Part shown: positions 57,501 through 61,093 of the stretch, in pieces | Layout of the letters: each line of letters starts with the position of its first letter | How positions within the stretch are numbered: the stretch's first letter is position 1 | Virus record (IMG/VR): IMGVR_UViG_3300044716_000219 | Coordinates: 1 to 61,093 of that record | DNA: 61,093 nt | Direction: 5' to 3' (one strand) | From: a virus | Position numbers and translations under genes: made by a program | Notes under the pieces: model-generated | What the model saw: only the letters and a program-made list of their open reading frames with translations | Database searches by the model: none | What the model was told of the DNA's origin: nothing

Positions 57501-57875
57501 AGGCTGAGGCGCAGTGCCTGCACGAGTAGCGCCATAAATGCGAGAAAGCCTGTGACCGTGGCCTTGTGAGTAGACTGGGTCGTCGCACTCAATGATGATG
57601 TTTGAAATCGCAGCGGTAGCGGTAAACCCAGTAGGTGTAGGCGGCGGTGTTAAATCGGGAACGTAAGCGTTAGTAATGGATGGGCCAGCAAGAAGAGGAG
57701 CAGAGCCGCCGCCGAACTTAAAGTTGCTGAGAGACGCAAAGCCAGAGTCAACCAAGTCACGAATCGTGATACCACGGTCAAGCGGGTCGCCCTGCTTGCC
57801 TAAATAGGTCATCAAGGTTTCGCGAACGCGAGAGCCAAAGTTACTGGCGCTGTCGCTTGGGATGTCGTTTCTCAT
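54510..57875 (-). CDS. Repetitive tail fibre protein with chitin-binding-like module
   Basis: 1121 aa. The N-terminal 90 residues (MRNDIPSDSASNFGSRVRETLM...) anchor it; an Ig/FN3-like domain lies at about 75-170. A CBM5/12-type module with YATNDLVTYNGAIYQAKS and TYWTKVGDY lies near residues 246-282. Six copies of a 38-residue YYTKTATDSAISSAT-LVSTTALNTAL repeat run at about 340-570. An Ala/Ser/Thr heptad region (STANSTANSAVAAAS) and three LSGATGTFSGA repeats follow, then a beta domain. Probable side or central fibre; the carbohydrate module hints at a polysaccharide receptor. Confidence 0.92.
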   Translation of the reverse strand: MRNDIPSDSASNFGSRVRETLMTYLGKQGDPLDRGITIRDLVDSGFASLSNFKFGGGSAPLLAGPSITNAYVPDLTPPPTPTGFTATAAISNIIIECDDPVYSQGHGHRLSRIYGATRAGTAPQPVFADAVEITQFSGAVTSYSTNPATEWHLWIKWESIDGVLSASPAGGTNGLVVTTGQDVAKLLEALTGELTAAQLYTDLGARIDLIDAAASVPGSVNARVGAVQAQVNDIQNTPAYSNTTTYATNDLVTYNGAIYQAKSTTTGNLPTNTTYWTKVGDYTSLGQVVAAHTTQIATVVSDLSAESTLRQSLSAQVNDATTGLPATRSTLLTNYYTKAATDSAISSATSTLVSTTALNTALGNYTNTAGLVADYYTKTATDSAISSATQFLVSTTALNTALTAYTNTATLTANYYTKTAADSAISQATQNLVSTTALNTALSSYTNTATLNSLYYTKTGADSAISAATSNLVSTTALNTALGSYTTTASLTTNYYTKTQADSAISSATTNLVSNSGLATTLGNYPTNATLTTNYYTKTATDSAISSATSTLVSTSTLNNYTTTAALQANYFTKASGTALEGKYTVKVDLNGYVSGFGLASTANDAGATSTFAVRSDSFYIASPSGPGITPTMPFIVRTTPVTIGGVEVPVGVYITDGYIQNGTITNAKIANLAVDNAKIASLSADKIRAGSISVGQYIQSANYVNGSAGWKIDGSGSAEFGAASIRGQLVASQINSNGLSIRAADGTVILSAGSSLGASSFSGDVTGSIAGTTASTVVNTANNANSTANTANSTANSAVAAASTAQGTANTAVSAASTAQNTANNAASAASTAQSTANSAASAAAAAQSAADAKLARAGAQVLTGPVTLNAASAITVGNPALNGQPGFNGFYIGSTGIVGTKNGLTTFALDNAGNATFKGDLTGASGTFSGALSGATGTFSGALSGATGSFSGAVTASTLTADSMNVARRNVLESGVLTLPSQTLLGYTSTYMNDGEGGYYIDTPLPVGTSQLVNINRVVPTNITDDYFSAFPLAVILRQPFSCSAQPLSESNYSGGDGQFNITVVAEVVVNRRYSVGGSTTTDDNRVFIFLRHYIITNVSSTFTYLTVPTQVRWILNRA

Positions 57876-59515
57876 AGCTGTTTGAGTTCCTCAACAGATG
57901 TCGCGATAGCCACGTCTTGCACTGGATTTGTACCCTCGAGCTCAATCTGGAATTCAAATGCGCGGTAACCGCTAGGCAATCTAAACGGATTGCGGTCTGC
58001 AACGGTCTGCGTGTGCTTAAGATCGCCGTCTGCGTACAAACGGAATGTGACGGGGTAAGCATTGGCTACCACCACGGCAGCAGCAAAGTTAATCGGTGAG
58101 CCCTGACGGAATGGCTTGCTACGTGAGCGATAGGTCAGCGATGTACCAGTGTCCCACTTGCCGATGTTTGTACCTGTTAAAACATACAGCTGATCTTTCA
58201 GACTGTCGAAGTACATGGCAGAGTAGCCAGTGTCAAGGAAATAAATACCGCCGCCATTGGGATCAATGAGGAAACCTTTGCGGCCAGAGCCGTCGTCGTA
58301 ACTACCTAAGTAGAAACCCTCATACATCTTACCGATGATGCTGCTTGGAACCAGAGCTTGCCAGTCTTCGCGGAGCATGACGCCATTAGTAATAACACGA
58401 GCGCCGCCATCGCCAAACCAGCACAAACCGTCTTCAGAGGCCCAAGCCACGCCATTACCCATGCTCACAACAGAACGTGCTGAAACGCAGGCTTGTTGTA
58501 TTTCTAAGGGACGTTGATCCATGCCATCAGGGGTTGAGCCTTGCACGAGTAGGGGGCGGCCAGTTGTCAGCACCAAGAGACTTTGCCCAAACACACCGAG
58601 GCCAACAGGTTTGCTGTCTGGTGGAATGATCTCGTAGTTTGCAGGCCAAGCGTATGGTGTGTAGGGCTCGCAGATGCGTACCGAGTTACCCGAGATACCA
58701 CTCATCATTCCATTCCACATTGCTGTGAGGTTTGACAGGGTTGGCTCAGTAATACTCGTCGCGCCACCAGTAGGAACACCGGGTGCTGGGAACCACAAGT
58801 TAGTCGCTAGGTTTTCACCAAGGGTTTGATTATCATCAGTAGTTGAGGACGTAGCAAGCGCAATCTCGCGCAGGAAGTAAAAGTCTGTACCAGTCGAGCT
58901 ACCCTGTGTGCGGTAGATGCGGATCGTGGCAATGTCGTAGTTGCCCGATGGCACAGAACTAAAGCCAGAAATAGCAGTCGAGCCTAGGTTGTCCCGGGTG
59001 ACTAGGGCGCTCACAGGTGACGGAGCAGATTCCCAGCCAAGGCTGTTAACGTATGTGTAGACGTAGTAGTAATACTCAATGACTGGCGATGTTGCACCAG
59101 AGTTTGTGCCCGCCACTGTAGGAGCGCCAGCTGGAGCTGGAATGCCCATAGGACGGTTAGCTGTAGGGTATGGTGCTGTGGCCAAACCGATCACATTGTT
59201 AGTGAACTTGGGAGCGCCGTCGCCAGTGTAGTACGTCTGTTCGGTTGTATCAGCAGCATCAAAGCCACGAACAACATTGACTGCGGTAGTCCAGCTTAGC
59301 CAGTACTGAGCGTCGGAGTCTACGTCACGACCCATGCGGTAAATGGTTTGACGGCCAGAAGGAACTGTAGCTACGGTTGCTGGGGATTTCCAAGCACGCA
59401 AGTCGCCACGCCCGGGCTTTTGGTTGCGGGAGACGACACCTACTGTGTCGGGCAACATAACGGGGTTGATCGCTCGGTTCTCACCGGCAAAGCCCCCATA
59501 GCGAATAACGGCCAT
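57872..59515 (-). CDS. Tail/nozzle-type structural protein
   Basis: 547 aa, beta-rich throughout. It starts MAVIRYGGFAGENRAINPVMLPD and has segments YYYYVYTYVNSLGWESAPSPVS, GLGVFGQSLLVLTTGRPLLVQGSTPDGM and MYEGFYLGSYDDGSGRKGFLIDPNGG that look like beta-propeller or jelly-roll blades. Proteins of this type form the tail nozzle or needle in podovirus-like phages; assignment is by pattern and neighbourhood. The stop overlaps the start of the 1121-aa fibre by 4 nt. Confidence 0.8.
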   Translation of the reverse strand: MAVIRYGGFAGENRAINPVMLPDTVGVVSRNQKPGRGDLRAWKSPATVATVPSGRQTIYRMGRDVDSDAQYWLSWTTAVNVVRGFDAADTTEQTYYTGDGAPKFTNNVIGLATAPYPTANRPMGIPAPAGAPTVAGTNSGATSPVIEYYYYVYTYVNSLGWESAPSPVSALVTRDNLGSTAISGFSSVPSGNYDIATIRIYRTQGSSTGTDFYFLREIALATSSTTDDNQTLGENLATNLWFPAPGVPTGGATSITEPTLSNLTAMWNGMMSGISGNSVRICEPYTPYAWPANYEIIPPDSKPVGLGVFGQSLLVLTTGRPLLVQGSTPDGMDQRPLEIQQACVSARSVVSMGNGVAWASEDGLCWFGDGGARVITNGVMLREDWQALVPSSIIGKMYEGFYLGSYDDGSGRKGFLIDPNGGGIYFLDTGYSAMYFDSLKDQLYVLTGTNIGKWDTGTSLTYRSRSKPFRQGSPINFAAAVVVANAYPVTFRLYADGDLKHTQTVADRNPFRLPSGYRAFEFQIELEGTNPVQDVAIATSVEELKQL

Positions 59516-59545
59516 AGCTCACTCCTATATGCCTAGATTGTAGTG

Positions 59546-60160
59546 TTAACCACCCAAAACAGCTAGGGCCTGATTGATGTGTTTGATGCGATCGTCAAGT
59601 CCGATTGTGCCGCCGTTGATGCGTTTCGTCATGGTCACAAAGTCGCGGCCATCAGCGTGCTGATTAATCTTGTGTGTCTGCCAGAACCAACCTGCTGTTT
59701 GAGCGGCGTACTTGGGAGTGCGCACGAGTTCAGGCTCCATCACGAAGTCCACACCGAGGGCTTTGCCTGCGTGGTAGAAGTTGCTATGACCGGTCAGCTG
59801 GAGAAATCCGGAGCCGCGGAACCGCCAGCCATCCCCAGAAGCCTCGTCACGGTTTCCCATACGATTGCCGTAAATGCGATTGGCGATACGTTTAGGCTGT
59901 TTCTCGTAGGCCGCAGCTTCCTCGGGTGTAAAGCCCCATGCACGTTTAGGCGTACGGGGGAACAGCTTCAAAAGCGTAGCAGCTCTGTAGTTCAGGTTCT
60001 CTTCCATGATCTTGAAGTTGCCGCACTCGTGCCCGCACTGACCAATCCAGCTTGCTTGCTGCAAAGGCGTGAGGATGCCAAACCGCTCGAAGGTTTCGTT
60101 GAACGCATCGGCCAATGTGGGGTCGATGTGCATTTGTTTGAGTTGGTCACTTGTTACCAT
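59546..60160 (-). CDS. Endolysin, GH19 chitinase-like lysozyme
   Basis: 204 aa. The GH19 lysozyme pattern is clear: GHECG at residues 43-47 with catalytic Glu45, then NRIYGNRMGNRDEASGDG with a second acidic residue (Glu106) and FRGSGFLQLTGHSNF. It has no signal peptide, so it needs a holin to reach the peptidoglycan. It cuts the glycan backbone between N-acetylmuramic acid and N-acetylglucosamine. It follows the spanins, overlapping Rz by 14 nt. Confidence 0.95.
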   Translation of the reverse strand: MVTSDQLKQMHIDPTLADAFNETFERFGILTPLQQASWIGQCGHECGNFKIMEENLNYRAATLLKLFPRTPKRAWGFTPEEAAAYEKQPKRIANRIYGNRMGNRDEASGDGWRFRGSGFLQLTGHSNFYHAGKALGVDFVMEPELVRTPKYAAQTAGWFWQTHKINQHADGRDFVTMTKRINGGTIGLDDRIKHINQALAVLGG

Positions 60161-60656
60161 TTAAGAGATTCCTTACGTCGTTGTATGCGTCTATGCACGC
60201 ATTCAGTTGTGCAGTGTTCTTGTCGCCTTGGGCCACTATTTCTGCGATGGCTTGGAGGGTTGCTCGCTCGGCATCAGAAGCTTGGTCAGTCTGTCGGTTA
60301 GGTTCACTTCTTGTTTCTGGGCTATTTGTGGGGGCAGGGGCGGGACTTGCGGGGGCTTGTACGCAACTTGGGGCGGGGAGGCGCACCCGACCAGCAGCAA
60401 TGAGGCGATTAAGATCAGTTTGCTTTTGATTAACGACATTGTTAGTCTCCTGAAGTTTAGCGGCAGTGGTGTTGATCTGTTCGTTTAGTTTCTGCTCAGT
60501 CTGACGAGCTTCCTCATTCTTCTTGGCAATTTCTGCCTGCATCTCTGCATCCCGTTTGTTCCAGCCTTTGTCATAGCCAAAAAAGTATGTGCCGACGAAC
60601 AACACTATGACAGCGATGACTGCGTACACCCAGCGGGGGAGAGATAGCAAAAACAT
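60147..60656 (-). CDS. Rz: i-spanin (Rz-type)
   Basis: 169 aa. An N-terminal signal-anchor (residues about 9-27, VYAVIAVIVLFVGTYFFGY) is followed by a long periplasmic coiled coil (EMQAEIAKKNEEARQTEQKL...) and a Pro-rich hinge. The C-terminus is helical. It joins the inner membrane to the outer-membrane Rz1 and drives fusion in the last lysis step. The o-spanin gene is nested within it in the +1 frame. It starts 2 nt after the holin-like gene stop and ends inside the endolysin start. Confidence 0.92.
   Translation of the reverse strand: MFLLSLPRWVYAVIAVIVLFVGTYFFGYDKGWNKRDAEMQAEIAKKNEEARQTEQKLNEQINTTAAKLQETNNVVNQKQTDLNRLIAAGRVRLPAPSCVQAPASPAPAPTNSPETRSEPNRQTDQASDAERATLQAIAEIVAQGDKNTAQLNACIDAYNDVRNLLNGNK
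60236..60439 (-). CDS. Rz1: o-spanin (Rz1-type) lipoprotein nested in Rz
   Basis: 67 aa. A signal peptide with lipobox LVGC (Cys19) and a Pro-rich mature part (PPQVAYKPPQVPPLPPQ). It lies wholly inside the Rz gene in a different frame, the classical lambda-like arrangement. The mature protein sits in the outer membrane and pairs with Rz. Confidence 0.9.
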   Translation of the reverse strand: MSLIKSKLILIASLLLVGCASPPQVAYKPPQVPPLPPQIAQKQEVNLTDRLTKLLMPSEQPSKPSQK

Positions 60657-60658
60657 AA

Positions 60659-61093
60659 TCAGGTCTCCTTACGAGCGGCTGCAATCTCTGCACGGTCATC
60701 ATCAGGCTCCATGTGCTCTGGAGGCGTTGTAGGTGGAGGCCCGGGAGTCCACGACTCATCAAGGTCTGGGTTCTTGTAGCCCATCCAGTTGAAGTTAGGC
60801 ATGATCGATGAAGCCGCTGGGGCGGTAGAAACCACCGTTGCCTGCACAGGTATTGGTGTGCTAGGGGTTGTCGTCGTAGCCGTCGTTGTAGGAGGATGAG
60901 GAGCCATGGCTTGAGCCGCAGCGCCCACAGCGCGTTTACTCATCACACCGCCAATACCACCTACTATCAATAACACAATGTCGTTCAGCATCTTCGTGTA
61001 CGCCTGATCGATGGGGGCCATCGACTTGATTGGCTGGGTGACGAACGTCACCGAATACAGAAGCGCCACGACAATGAAGCACAGGATGCAGGT
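60659..61093 (-). CDS. Holin-like two-TM lysis protein, 3' part reaching the right edge
   Basis: Continuation of the gene at 1-223; the frame enters from beyond 61093 in the circular genome. This copy covers the end of TM1, TM2 (DIVLLIVGGIGGVM), the Thr/Pro-rich region and the acidic tail. The stop at 60659 is 2 nt before the Rz start. Confidence 0.8.
   Translation of the reverse strand, partial: TCILCFIVVALLYSVTFVTQPIKSMAPIDQAYTKMLNDIVLLIVGGIGGVMSKRAVGAAAQAMAPHPPTTTATTTTPSTPIPVQATVVSTAPAASSIMPNFNWMGYKNPDLDESWTPGPPPTTPPEHMEPDDDRAEIAAARKET
60967..61093. repeat. Terminal direct repeat, right copy (circular overlap)
   Basis: Identical to 1-127; see the left copy. Removing one copy gives a 60,966-bp circle. 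Confidence 0.95.

Noticed and set aside
59579-60301. 240-codon plus-strand open frame opposite the endolysin and spanins
   Set aside because: Antisense to three recognised lysis genes; no recognisable domain.
1-61093. tRNA genes, CRISPR arrays, insertion sequences, integrase or phage RNA polymerase
   Set aside because: No cloverleaf with a GGTTCGAATCC-type arm, no regular spacer-repeat arrays, no transposase or recombinase motifs and no single-subunit RNA polymerase found on reading both strands.
60967-61093. Biological direct terminal repeat (T7-like)
   Set aside because: It interrupts a coding gene in the middle and has exactly a common k-mer length; an assembly overlap explains it better.

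Overview
The window is a complete, circular tailed-phage genome. Positions 1-127 are repeated exactly at 60967-61093, and one gene runs across the join, so the unit genome is 60,966 bp. The gene set is that of a phage infecting a Gram-negative host: an Rz/Rz1 spanin pair nested in two frames, a GH19-type endolysin, portal, terminase, P22-like coat protein, a PolA-type DNA polymerase, and a very large ejection-type virion protein. I see no tape measure, sheath or baseplate hub, which favours a short-tailed (podovirus-like) virion; that is inference. Many small proteins resemble families I know from uncultured freshwater phages thought to infect Betaproteobacteria, so that is the likely habitat, but the host is not proven here. 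No integrase, phage RNA polymerase, tRNA gene or CRISPR array was found.

The genome has two transcription arms that diverge from a non-coding region at about 18.75-19.5 kb and converge on a strong terminator at 41.2 kb. The leftward (minus) arm is the late arm. It reads, in order of transcription: a ribbon-helix-helix regulator, TerS, TerL, portal, scaffold, major capsid protein with its own terminator, adaptors, a 1888-aa S74 tail fibre and small membrane/lysis proteins. It then crosses the circle junction and continues with holin-like protein, spanins, endolysin, a 547-aa tail protein, a 1121-aa second fibre, fibre chaperone, GNAT protein, two virion proteins, a 2927-aa polyvalent ejection protein and four small lysine-rich proteins.

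The rightward (plus) arm at 19.5-41.2 kb is the early/replication arm. It starts with a 170-aa protein and a 550-bp region of repeats. A dense chain of very small genes follows, mostly joined by 4-nt ATGA/GTGA overlaps. Next comes a MoxR ATPase / DUF3150-like / VWA-zincin cluster, a run of small regulatory and metal-binding proteins including XRE and glutaredoxin, and then the replication block: PolA, Cas4-like nuclease, VRR-NUC, HNH-like, SNF2 helicase, a candidate ssDNA-binding protein, and a primase fused to a DUF927-type ATPase.

The most notable signals are: palindromic GTGTGTATACACAC boxes around the TATAAT promoter of the RHH gene, with related boxes in the early leader (a possible phage-wide switch); ten copies of an 8-bp GGATAATT motif in 340 bp (candidate iterons); two 23-bp repeats upstream of the terminase operon; the MoxR-VWA/metallopeptidase module; and the giant virion protein that combines L,D-transpeptidase, HExxH zincin and ADP-ribosyltransferase-like domains.
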